Below the pieces are notes generated by a model. The model made no database searches. It saw only the letters and a program-made list of their open reading frames with translations, and was not told where the DNA came from. A DNA stretch of 47,059 nt from JAAZBV01 sp964460435 (GTDB lineage Bacteria; Desulfobacterota; DSM-4660; Desulfatiglandales; HGW-15): contig CAYWRH010000013.1 in NCBI GenBank assembly GCA_964460435.1, forward strand, positions 1-47,059, given 5' to 3'. The position numbers and the translations under genes were made by a program. Shown here one piece after another: positions 1 through 8,076 of this stretch; positions within the stretch are counted from its first letter, which is position 1; each line of letters begins with the position of its first letter.

Positions 1-4
1 CTCC

Positions 5-718
5 GTGTCCTCCGTGGTAAAAAATATTTTATTCAAACCACTACAGGTTGATAAGAGGCAGGGTAGCACATGCGGCTTTACCCTGCTCGAGATAGTAGTG
101 GCAATAGCCATATTTGCCGTTATAGTCTCGCTCATATACCCGGCCTATACAGGCACATACCGCAATGTAGAGACAGCAGAAACCCAGTCAGAGATATATG
201 AGATGGCCAGGACCGCCCTGATAAGGATAGTGGAAGACCTTGAATCTGCCTATGTGCCTGCGCCATCAGAGGGGGGAGAGGGTGAGACTGCCCCTGAACC
301 ACTGACTGGCCAGGACGATTTTATTGACGGGAGGGAATCTGATCGAATCAGGTTCTTTTCCAGGTCTCACATAGACATGGAAAAGACCCAGGATGAGGCA
401 GGGGAGGCAAAGATCGCCTACTACCCCATTTTAAAGGAGGATAAAAGCATCACACTGTACCGTTCAGACACCAGCGCCAATCTTGAATGGCCTGATGAAA
501 ATACCGGCGGATGGCGCATATGCGAGGGGCTCTATTCAGTAAATTTTTCATACAGGGGTAAGGATGGCAACACCTATGACACGTGGGACAACTCTGTCGC
601 AGGCCCAGGAACAGGGCTCCCGTTAATGGTGATTGTCACGCTTAAATTTATAGACAATGACAACCCTGAAAAACCTTTAACCTTTTCCACCTCTGTGGCG
701 CTGCCGCTTTCCAAGTGA
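5..718 (+). CDS. gspJ: T2SS minor pseudopilin GspJ (5' end uncertain)
   Basis: Minor pseudopilin of the type II secretion system; in this family GspJ joins GspI and GspK at the tip of the inner-membrane pseudopilus. A prepilin peptidase site is clear: G24 followed by FTLLE, with the conserved Glu at +5, then a hydrophobic helix of about 20 residues. The remainder is a globular periplasmic domain, and the total length (237 aa) suits GspJ. It is followed three bases later by gspK. The start is uncertain: GTG at 5 and GTG at 14 both lie inside a CCGTG-rich stretch that resembles a dispersed repeat, and the frame is open to the window edge, so the true start may lie upstream. Confidence 0.85.
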   Translation: MSSVVKNILFKPLQVDKRQGSTCGFTLLEIVVAIAIFAVIVSLIYPAYTGTYRNVETAETQSEIYEMARTALIRIVEDLESAYVPAPSEGGEGETAPEPLTGQDDFIDGRESDRIRFFSRSHIDMEKTQDEAGEAKIAYYPILKEDKSITLYRSDTSANLEWPDENTGGWRICEGLYSVNFSYRGKDGNTYDTWDNSVAGPGTGLPLMVIVTLKFIDNDNPEKPLTFSTSVALPLSK

Positions 719-721
719 AAT

Positions 722-1699
722 ATGAAAACAATATTCACAAATAACAGGGGGGTAGCGCTTATCATAACCATACTGATGATGGCTATTATTGTGGTGCTCA
801 CCCTTCAATTCAACAGCTCAATGAGGCATGAGCTGTATGGGGCTGTAAGCTCAAGGGATAATATCCTTTTAGGTTATATTGCCAAATCAGGCTATAACCT
901 TGCCATGACCCTTTTAAAGGAGGATGATCCTGCAAGTGATTCATACCAGGATGACTGGGCGCTTTTAGAGGAGGGCTCGGCCCTTTCAGAGGGGCTCTTT
1001 GACGGGGGGAGATTCCAGGTGAAGATCACTGACCTCTCAGGCAGGGTACAGATAAACAGCCTCGTAAAGCAGGATGGCACATACGATGAGGATCAGAAGG
1101 GCATCCTTTTAAGGCTCCTTACATCAGAGCCCTTTGAGCTTGAAGAAGATGAGGCAGAGGATATAGTGGATAATATCAAGGACTGGATTGATATGGATGA
1201 TGAGCCTACCCGTTTCGGGGCAGAGTCCTCATACTATCAATCGCTTGAAAAGCCTTACCCATGCGCAAACAGCCGTTTAAGATCAATCAATGAGATGATG
1301 TATATCAGGGGAATAACCCGCAACCTGCTCTATGGCACAAAGGATTCCCCGGGTTTAATGGAGTACATCACGGTTTTTGGCGATCCTGGAGGCAGGATAA
1401 ACATTAATACAGCGGACAGGCGCGTCCTTCTGGCCATGTCCGGGGAGTTGGACCTGGATATGGTGGACGACATCATTGCATTCCGTAACAATAAGGATAA
1501 TGACCTGAACAGCGACCTCTGGTACAAGGATGCCCTTGGCACAGATGAAGAGATCATAAAAGGCTCACTCATCACCATAAAGAGCTCATATTTTGAGATA
1601 CTCTCCACAGGCATAAGGGACAGGGCGGCAAAGGAGCTGAAGGCAGTGGTCAAAAGGGCTCAGGGTGATTTTATTACACTTTCATGGGAGATAATATAA
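722..1699 (+). CDS. gspK: T2SS minor pseudopilin GspK
   Basis: The largest minor pseudopilin, capping the pseudopilus tip. The N-terminus NNRGVALIITIL is the GspK-type prepilin site (Gly10), followed by a transmembrane helix. As usual for GspK, the position equivalent to Glu+5 is not glutamate. The body (325 aa) contains the helical insert typical of the family, around residues 100-240, and a helix-hairpin-helix-like stretch with GGRININTADRRVLLAM around residue 220. It begins three bases after the gspJ stop, so the two are probably translationally coupled. Confidence 0.9.
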   Translation: MKTIFTNNRGVALIITILMMAIIVVLTLQFNSSMRHELYGAVSSRDNILLGYIAKSGYNLAMTLLKEDDPASDSYQDDWALLEEGSALSEGLFDGGRFQVKITDLSGRVQINSLVKQDGTYDEDQKGILLRLLTSEPFELEEDEAEDIVDNIKDWIDMDDEPTRFGAESSYYQSLEKPYPCANSRLRSINEMMYIRGITRNLLYGTKDSPGLMEYITVFGDPGGRININTADRRVLLAMSGELDLDMVDDIIAFRNNKDNDLNSDLWYKDALGTDEEIIKGSLITIKSSYFEILSTGIRDRAAKELKAVVKRAQGDFITLSWEII

Positions 1700-1725
1700 C
1701 AGCTTTCAGCTTATATAAGAATATA

Positions 1726-1754
1726 TTGAGTTTTTTTAAACATTTATATATAGA
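1726..1754 (+). promoter_or_regulatory. Possible sigma70-type promoter upstream of gspL
   Basis: TTGAGT (1726-1731), a 17-bp spacer, then TATAGA (1749-1754), in the 90-bp AT-rich gap between gspK and gspL. It would allow the gspL-to-gspE half to be transcribed separately. Pattern match only; AT-rich DNA gives such matches by chance. Confidence 0.4.
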
Positions 1755-1789
1755 GAATAGAACCAACTAATTTTCATCAGGAATAAAGG

Positions 1790-3235
1790 ATGCCCGGAAA
1801 GATTTTAGGTATAGACATCTCAAAGAGCTGTGTATCTGCGGTTCAGGTGATAAGCGGTTATAAGGGGTATCAGGTGGTATCATGCTTTTCTGAGACTGTT
1901 ACTGATACTGGTCCATTAAATGCCCTTGAAAAACTGGCTGGCCACATTGACATGAAAAGTGACAGGACTCTTCTAACTATCCCCCCCTCCGGGATATCCT
2001 TCAGGAACATAGAGACACCTTTTAAAGATGCCAAAAAGATCAGGCAGACCCTCCCCTTTGAGATAGAGAGCCATGTGCCCTTTTCTGTGGACGGGATGAT
2101 AATAGATTACACCCATTCGGACCCTGAAAACCCTTCTGCACTGCTTGCCGCAGCCATTTTAAAGCCTGCTGTCTCAGGGTATATCGATCTCCTTCAAAAG
2201 GCTGGGTTTGATCCCGAAAAAATAGCTGTGAGGCCTGTGCCGGCTGTTACATGGCTTCTGGATCAGGAAAAGTGCCCGTCAAACGGGATATACCTTGACC
2301 TTGAACCGGGACAACCCTCCCTTGTTATCTTTAGGGGGAAAAGGATTGTTGTTATAAGGGAGTTGCCCTGCTCTTTTGATCAAGGCATAAAAGACCCTGA
2401 AGCTGTTGAAAATGCCATAAAGGCCATATGCTCTGAGGCCTCAAAGACCCTCCATTCCTATAACACACTGGCAAGGAACGGTTTTAGACCTGAAGGTGTC
2501 TATTTTGGAGGGAGGCTCTCTGCCTATAATGATGCCCAGTCCATAATAGGCAGCCATTTTGATGCGCCTTCCGGGAGGTTAAATATCACAAGAGAGGGTA
2601 AGCTTCGAATGGATCTTAGCCTTTCTGCCCTTTATGACCCTGCATTAATGGATAGCGCCCTTGCCCTTGCAGTAAAGGAGACAGGAAAAGAGAGCGGCTT
2701 TAATTTCAGAAGAGATGAGTTCAAGGCTAAAAAGAGTGTCCTGGGTCAGGTGAAACACATCAGGACAACCCTTATCATGGCTTCTCTCCTCTTTTTCATG
2801 CTGATCATAAACCTGGGCGCTGACTACTATTTTGTGAGCAGGAGGCACTCAGAGGTTAACAGGGAATTTGATAAAATAGCGCCAGAGTTCAGCGGAATAA
2901 AAAACGTGAGGGGAAAGATAGCCGCGGCACAGCAGAAGCTGAAAAACCTGAATAACCCCTCATCGGATCTGTCAAACGAGATAAACCCTCGCGAGAGGGT
3001 GCTTGATATCATCAGGGACCTGTCTGTCAGGATAGGTGATCAATATAACTTTAACATAAGCACACTAATAATAAACAGCAGCGAGGTCACCATAAAGGCA
3101 AATTATGACAGCTATGATACCTCAAAATTGGAAAGCGCCTTAAAGTCCTCCAACCTCTATAAAAATGTAATTATAACCTCCAACCGGAAAGGGGAAGGGG
3201 TCACTCTTGATGTGAAGCTTGAAAGGGCATATTAG
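1790..3235 (+). CDS. gspL: T2SS inner-membrane platform protein GspL
   Basis: GspL recruits the ATPase GspE to the inner-membrane platform. Residues 1 to about 320 form an actin-like (PilM/GspL) cytoplasmic domain opening with KILGIDISKSCVSAVQV. A transmembrane helix follows at about 325-348 (TTLIMASLLFFMLIINLGAD), then a coiled segment and a ferredoxin-like periplasmic domain to residue 481. The cytoplasmic part ends in NFRRDEF, a motif commonly seen just before the membrane helix in PilN/GspL proteins. The ATG is preceded by AAAGG. The next gene, gspM, starts 22 bp downstream. Confidence 0.9.
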   Translation: MPGKILGIDISKSCVSAVQVISGYKGYQVVSCFSETVTDTGPLNALEKLAGHIDMKSDRTLLTIPPSGISFRNIETPFKDAKKIRQTLPFEIESHVPFSVDGMIIDYTHSDPENPSALLAAAILKPAVSGYIDLLQKAGFDPEKIAVRPVPAVTWLLDQEKCPSNGIYLDLEPGQPSLVIFRGKRIVVIRELPCSFDQGIKDPEAVENAIKAICSEASKTLHSYNTLARNGFRPEGVYFGGRLSAYNDAQSIIGSHFDAPSGRLNITREGKLRMDLSLSALYDPALMDSALALAVKETGKESGFNFRRDEFKAKKSVLGQVKHIRTTLIMASLLFFMLIINLGADYYFVSRRHSEVNREFDKIAPEFSGIKNVRGKIAAAQQKLKNLNNPSSDLSNEINPRERVLDIIRDLSVRIGDQYNFNISTLIINSSEVTIKANYDSYDTSKLESALKSSNLYKNVIITSNRKGEGVTLDVKLERAY

Positions 3236-3257
3236 TTATAAGGGTAATGGATAAGAT

Positions 3258-3779
3258 ATGAAACTTGCAAGGCGTGAAAAACTCTTTATAGGTGGAGCAG
3301 GGTTGATCCTGGCGGGGTTCCTGATAGTTGAACTTATTGTTGTTCCATTCTTCAACAGGAAAGCCCGGCTGGAAAAGGAGACAAAAGAGCTTGAACAGGT
3401 GATTCAGGATTATGTGAAGTCAGGCGCTGGCGGCCAGGATATGGAGAGCATATCAGGAAACCTTGAAAAGGTGCTCGCGGCCCGCGGCGATATTTCCCTG
3501 CGTGCACTGATCAACAAAGAGGCCGGGGCAATCGGGATAACGAAGAATATACAGAGCATGAAATCTTCTGAAAACAAGAAGCAGGGTGGAAATTATATAG
3601 AGGATATTGTTGAACTGCGTCTTGAGGCTGTAACACAGTCCCAGCTCACAGAATTTTTATACCGGATCGAAAACCCGGAGGCATTTATTTATATAAGCAG
3701 GATCAACATAAGTGATAATAAAAGGCAGGAGGGCTACCTTGATGCAACTATCAGGGCGCTCACATATAAGAGAATATAG
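3258..3779 (+). CDS. gspM: T2SS inner-membrane protein GspM
   Basis: GspM is the partner of GspL in the inner-membrane platform. The 173-residue protein has a short cytoplasmic N-terminus, one membrane helix (about residues 8-28, LFIGGAGLILAGFLIVEL), a coiled stretch and a small alpha/beta periplasmic domain. The size, topology and place directly after gspL fit GspM; primary-sequence conservation in this family is low, so the call leans on context. Confidence 0.8.
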   Translation: MKLARREKLFIGGAGLILAGFLIVELIVVPFFNRKARLEKETKELEQVIQDYVKSGAGGQDMESISGNLEKVLAARGDISLRALINKEAGAIGITKNIQSMKSSENKKQGGNYIEDIVELRLEAVTQSQLTEFLYRIENPEAFIYISRINISDNKRQEGYLDATIRALTYKRI

Positions 3780-3800
3780 CAGGGCATAAACTGAGTAATA

Positions 3801-4679
3801 ATGCAGCCATTCAAGGGAAATAGGAGATACTTTTACCTGGTATATATTGCGGTTCTGCTGATCCTCTTTTTATATGTCATGTTTCCTGACACTATCCTGA
3901 ACAGCTTTTTAAGCGCACAGGCGGAAAAGAGGCTGCCTGATTTAAGTATCAGTTTTGAGGATACAGGGTTTATATTACCCCTTGGCATCAGGATCACGGG
4001 GCTTGAGGTTGCATTAAGGGTAAAACCCGATCAGCCCCTATATGTCTCTGAGAAGACATCCATAAGGGTTTCTATAACAGGCATGCTTTTTGGCGGTAAC
4101 AGGGTAACCTTTACAAGCAGGGTAAATGGAGGGGAGATATCCGGGGTTATAAAAGAAAGGGATAGGGATATCTGTAACATTACAGCCGATATTAATGACA
4201 TAATACTTGATGGAGGGCCATTTATACACCCGGAAACAGGCAAATATATAGAGGGGTTGCTTAAGGGCAGGATAAGCTTTACAGGTAACCCCTCAGACCT
4301 TGTCGCAGGGAATGCCGATATCTTCCTTGAGGTGAAAAATGGCAGGATAAAGCCCGGGATTCCACTTTTTGATATAAGGGATATAGGGTTTGAGAGCATA
4401 ACTGTCACAGGGGCGCTTGACAAGATGAGGCTTAATATAAAGGATCTATTGATAAAAGGCGGCCCTTTTAATGGCAGCGCAAAGGGTGATGTGCAGTTGA
4501 AAAGGGATATCCTTTCAAGCGGGTTAAATCTCTCCGCCAGGATAACCCCGGGGCCGTCACTGAAAAAGGAGATGCCCGATGTTGCAGGGGCAATAGAGTC
4601 ATCAGGAATAATGAAAAATGGCAGGCTAATCTTGGATATAAAGGGCACATTAAATGACCCGTTACCGGCAATAAGGTGA
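3801..4679 (+). CDS. gspN: T2SS protein GspN
   Basis: A 292-residue protein with one N-terminal membrane helix (about residues 10-28) followed by a beta-rich periplasmic region of repeated amphipathic strands, resembling the GspN family and more distantly AsmA-like repeats. GspN is an accessory T2SS component found in only some systems, and its role is not well defined. It sits between gspM and gspC in the same operon, and the gspC ribosome-binding site overlaps its last codons. Confidence 0.75.
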   Translation: MQPFKGNRRYFYLVYIAVLLILFLYVMFPDTILNSFLSAQAEKRLPDLSISFEDTGFILPLGIRITGLEVALRVKPDQPLYVSEKTSIRVSITGMLFGGNRVTFTSRVNGGEISGVIKERDRDICNITADINDIILDGGPFIHPETGKYIEGLLKGRISFTGNPSDLVAGNADIFLEVKNGRIKPGIPLFDIRDIGFESITVTGALDKMRLNIKDLLIKGGPFNGSAKGDVQLKRDILSSGLNLSARITPGPSLKKEMPDVAGAIESSGIMKNGRLILDIKGTLNDPLPAIR

Positions 4680-4686
4680 TATTCAT

Positions 4687-5583
4687 ATGCTGACAACTAT
4701 CATGACAAAGAATCTTTATAATATTATCAACATAATAGCCACAGCAGTGATAATCTATCTGGGCGTTGATACCTTTTACCGTGTTATTGAGGCAGGGTTT
4801 GAAAAACCTAAAGTCAAACAGCCTGTGGCAGCAGTAAAGGCTGAGCCCAAAAAGGATATTATCACCCGGAAGCTGAGCGACTATGAGGTGATCAACAGCA
4901 GAAGCATCTTTGGCAGGCTGGACGAAGGCATAACAGGCGCAAGGGATGACCTCTTGCAGGTGGAAAACCTTGACCAGACCTCGCTTGATGTCATACTCCT
5001 TGGGACAGTGGCAGGGAATGATGAGGATGCCTATGCTATTATTGAAGACAAGTCAAAAAGGACACAGGATATCTACCACATAGGCGACAGTATAAAGAGT
5101 GCGGTCCTTAAAAATATATACAGGAACAAGGTGGTGATAAGGTTCAATGGCAGGGATGAGATCCTGCTCAAGGATGAAAACCAGGGGCAAAAGGGGCCAT
5201 CTTCCACGTCTGTTCCTGGATTTTCAGGAATGACCCCTCCGCCATCACCAGGGGAAGAGCCTGTGCAGACCATTACACTGAACAGGGTAGAGCTTGACAG
5301 CGCCCTCGCAAATATACAGGAGGTCATGACCCAGGCATCCATTCAGCCGCACATGCAGGATGGTGTAGTTGACGGTATGACCATTACAGGGGTTAAGCCA
5401 GGCTCTATATTCAGGAGGGCAGGGTTAAGGAACGGTGATATTGTAAAGGGCATTGACGGCAGGGAGATCAAAAGCATGGAGGATCTGCTCGCCGTTTATG
5501 GCAGTCTAAAGGATATGGAATCAGTGGGGCTCCAGATCATACGAAGGGGAAGGGTAAGGAATATAGAGCTCAAGGTCAGATGA
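4687..5583 (+). CDS. gspC: T2SS protein GspC with PDZ domain
   Basis: GspC links the inner-membrane platform to the secretin GspD. It has a membrane helix at about residues 10-30, a homology region at about 65-165 (SRSIFGRL to RDEILL) that in this family binds the secretin N0 domain, a Pro-rich linker, and a C-terminal PDZ domain from about 215 to 298 with the loop ITGVKPGSIFRRAGLRNGD. The ATG at 4687 is chosen because AAGGTG lies eight bases upstream. Its position late in the locus, after gspN, differs from the classical operon that begins with gspC. Confidence 0.88.
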   Translation: MLTTIMTKNLYNIINIIATAVIIYLGVDTFYRVIEAGFEKPKVKQPVAAVKAEPKKDIITRKLSDYEVINSRSIFGRLDEGITGARDDLLQVENLDQTSLDVILLGTVAGNDEDAYAIIEDKSKRTQDIYHIGDSIKSAVLKNIYRNKVVIRFNGRDEILLKDENQGQKGPSSTSVPGFSGMTPPPSPGEEPVQTITLNRVELDSALANIQEVMTQASIQPHMQDGVVDGMTITGVKPGSIFRRAGLRNGDIVKGIDGREIKSMEDLLAVYGSLKDMESVGLQIIRRGRVRNIELKVR

Positions 5584-5634
5584 TGATTAATAGGCGCACA
5601 TATATCAGATGCGGACAGGGAATAGGGTAAAGGG

Positions 5635-7206
5635 ATGTACAATTCATTTTTCGGTCTTAACGAGACACCATTTAACCTTACGCCAGATCCCAGGTATCTT
5701 TTTTTAAGTCCCAACCACAGGGAGGCGATTGACCACCTCCTGTACGGGATCAATGAGAGGAAGGGGTTTATCCTGATCACAGGGGGGATCGGCGCTGGAA
5801 AGACAACCCTCTGCCGTGTGCTCCTTGACAGGCTGGATGAAAAGACAAAGAGCGCACTTATACTCAATTCATTCATATCAGACATTGAGCTCCTAAAACT
5901 TATTGTGCAGGAATTCGGCGTTGATATTGAAACAACGACCGGCACAGAAATCACAAAAAAGGACTATGTTGATGCCCTGAACAGGTTTCTTCTTGCCAAT
6001 TTCAGCAACGGCGGAAATGCTGTCCTCCTTATAGATGAGGCGCAGAATCTGTCAAGGGAGGTGCTTGAACAGCTAAGGATGCTCTCAAACCTTGAGACCG
6101 AAAGGGAAAAGCTGATACAGATCGTCCTTATAGGCCAGCCTGAACTCAATGATATAATTGGCTCCCCATCCCTGAGGCAGCTTAATGACAGGATACTGGT
6201 GCGCTATTTTCTTAAACCCTTAGGCGACATGGATGTAAAGGGGTATGTTGAACACAGGCTTGTTGTTGCAGGCAGCCACGGTAATATCACCTTTACGGGC
6301 GGGGCATACAGGAGGTTATATTCAAGGTCTGAGGGTATACCCAGGCGGATAAACAGCATCTGTGACAGGGCGCTTCTTATTGCCTATACAAAAGGGGCAT
6401 ATACCATAACCGGAACCATAATCGAGAAGGCGGCAGATGATCTGTACGGGGCAGGTGATGTAAATAAAAGGGTTGGGCTGTTTTTGCGGGTAAAGCCCCT
6501 TTATATAATCCTGCTTGTCTTTATCCTTCTTGTGGCAGCAGGGGTCACAGGTTTTATTTACCTGAAACATATGTATGAGGTTTCATTAAAGAGGCAGCTC
6601 AATGAGGTGGCCGCCGCTCAAAAAAAAGAGGAGAGGCCTGTGGTGGAGCCAGTCAAAAGGGAGCCTGAGCTGTTCCTTGACAGTGCAAACAGTATCTCTG
6701 CGCTCTTTTCCCTTTTTTACAGGGATAACCCGGATAAGAGGATTAATGAAGCAGGCGGCAAGTTAAGCCTTGAGACATTCGAGCTTTCACCTGAATATTA
6801 CATAACGCTGAAAAAGCCCTTTGTGCTTAAAACAAACAGGGATGCGGTTAACATAAAATATCTGCTCATTACATCTGTGAATGAAAATGGGGCACGCTGC
6901 TCTGATGCAGAGGGAAACGAGAGGGAGATAAGCAGGGAGTTTCTCTTTGAAAACTGGGGAGGGGCTGTGTCGTGGATATTCCCTGTTTACCCCGGTGACC
7001 AGGTATATAATATCGGCATGGAAGGCCAGGCAGTCAGCCAGTTACAGAAAACCCTTCAGGCAAAAGGTTATCTGGTGCAGGTGAACGGGTTATATGACAT
7101 AACCACATTCAATGAGATGAAACGTTTTCAGGGTGATTTTGGCCTGCGTGTGGACGGTGTTGCAGGGCCAAGGACAAAGGCCCTTTTATATCAGATGGCA
7201 GAATGA
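5635..7206 (+). CDS. gspA: GspA/ExeA-type AAA ATPase with peptidoglycan-binding domain
   Basis: An ExeA-like protein. In Aeromonas, ExeA with ExeB inserts and assembles the secretin through the peptidoglycan. Residues 1 to about 270 are an AAA domain opening with the family signature YNSFFGLNETPFNLTPDP, with Walker A GGIGAGKTT near residue 50 and Walker B VLLIDEAQN near residue 130. A membrane helix lies at about 286-310, then a periplasmic part ending in a PG_binding_1 domain (about residues 455-520, with MKRFQGDFGLRVDGVAGPRT). The length of 523 aa is normal. The stop is followed by gspB one base later. Confidence 0.88.
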   Translation: MYNSFFGLNETPFNLTPDPRYLFLSPNHREAIDHLLYGINERKGFILITGGIGAGKTTLCRVLLDRLDEKTKSALILNSFISDIELLKLIVQEFGVDIETTTGTEITKKDYVDALNRFLLANFSNGGNAVLLIDEAQNLSREVLEQLRMLSNLETEREKLIQIVLIGQPELNDIIGSPSLRQLNDRILVRYFLKPLGDMDVKGYVEHRLVVAGSHGNITFTGGAYRRLYSRSEGIPRRINSICDRALLIAYTKGAYTITGTIIEKAADDLYGAGDVNKRVGLFLRVKPLYIILLVFILLVAAGVTGFIYLKHMYEVSLKRQLNEVAAAQKKEERPVVEPVKREPELFLDSANSISALFSLFYRDNPDKRINEAGGKLSLETFELSPEYYITLKKPFVLKTNRDAVNIKYLLITSVNENGARCSDAEGNEREISREFLFENWGGAVSWIFPVYPGDQVYNIGMEGQAVSQLQKTLQAKGYLVQVNGLYDITTFNEMKRFQGDFGLRVDGVAGPRTKALLYQMAE

Positions 7207-7207
7207 G

Positions 7208-7936
7208 ATGAGTTATATCAATCAGGCACTCAAAAAGGCACAGAAGGAGAAGGATGCCGGACGCATAGGCTACATAAGGTCTATCGGCGGGGCAGGAGCA
7301 AGCCCGGAGAGGGTGTCAGGCAGGCAGTACATTTATATAGCCGCCGCAGTGATTATACTGGTTACCGGAGGCATCCTTTACACCATAAAGGCTAACAGCG
7401 GAAAGGGCGCTGAACCGGCTGTAATACCTGCTGCAACCGAACATGCCACAGATATTATGGGGCAAAACCGGGACATTGCGGTTCAAAAAAAGGTAATCCC
7501 GGATGAAGAAAATGTTACAGTGTCTGAGAACAATAGAAAGGTCATGACAGATTTAGTGGAAGGGTTGTATAAAAAGGCGGTTCTTCTCATGAAGGAGAAG
7601 AGGATAAAGGAGGCCCTGGCAATTTACACGGAAATACTTGATAAAGACCCTGGCCATGTTGCCTCCCTGAATGATACAGGGGCGCTCTGTCTCCTTGAGG
7701 GCAGATATTTTGATGCTATTACTTATCTTGAAAAGGCGGTAAGGCTTAAACCCGGGTTTGTGACCCCATGCTATAATCTGGCCTGCGCCTATGCCCTTAA
7801 CAATGAACCTGAAAAGGGGATGATCTATCTTGAAAAGGCCATTAGCATAGATAAAGAGGTAAAGGCATGGGCAAAAAATGACCCTGATCTTAAAAACCTG
7901 AGAAGTCAGAGCGGATTTGCCGCCCTGATTGAGTGA
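7208..7936 (+). CDS. GspB-like membrane protein with TPR domain
   Basis: A 242-residue protein starting MSYINQALKKAQKEKD, the opening typical of GspB/ExeB-type proteins, followed by a single membrane helix (about residues 40-60, IYIAAAVIILVTGGILYTI). Instead of the usual short GspB C-domain, the periplasmic part holds tetratricopeptide repeats (about residues 125-225, for example MLKEKRIKEALAIYTEILDKDP). The start at 7208 lies one base after the gspA stop and gives the GspB-like opening; an upstream in-frame ATG at 7133 would overlap gspA. It probably partners GspA in secretin assembly, which is an inference from position. Confidence 0.7.
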   Translation: MSYINQALKKAQKEKDAGRIGYIRSIGGAGASPERVSGRQYIYIAAAVIILVTGGILYTIKANSGKGAEPAVIPAATEHATDIMGQNRDIAVQKKVIPDEENVTVSENNRKVMTDLVEGLYKKAVLLMKEKRIKEALAIYTEILDKDPGHVASLNDTGALCLLEGRYFDAITYLEKAVRLKPGFVTPCYNLACAYALNNEPEKGMIYLEKAISIDKEVKAWAKNDPDLKNLRSQSGFAALIE

Positions 7937-7947
7937 TGAATCAGTAC

Positions 7948-8028
7948 CTGAGTTTTGCACCAGGTTTCACAGTTGTAGAGACGGGTTTTAAACCCCGCCG
8001 CATAATAGATATCTGGTGCAAAATTCAG
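7948..8028. repeat. 81-bp double inverted repeat between gspB and gspD
   Basis: Outer arms CTGAGTTTTGCACCAG (7948-7963) and CTGGTGCAAAATTCAG (8013-8028) are reverse complements with one mismatch. Between them lies a smaller palindrome, GACGGGTTTTAAACCCCGCC (7979-7998), preceded by GTAGA, which resembles widely dispersed GC-rich palindromic repeats. The element could fold into a long hairpin and fills most of the 140-bp gap between gspB and gspD. It may be a small mobile palindrome or an RNA structure tuning secretin expression. Confidence 0.7.
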
Positions 8029-8076
8029 ATAAAATATGGTAAAAGGTGAAAATTCCATAAAACAGAAGGGTAAATT

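Noticed and set aside
4031..4696. 221-codon minus-strand frame
   Set aside because: Antisense to gspN, in an unbroken + strand T2SS operon; low-complexity Ser/Pro/Leu composition.
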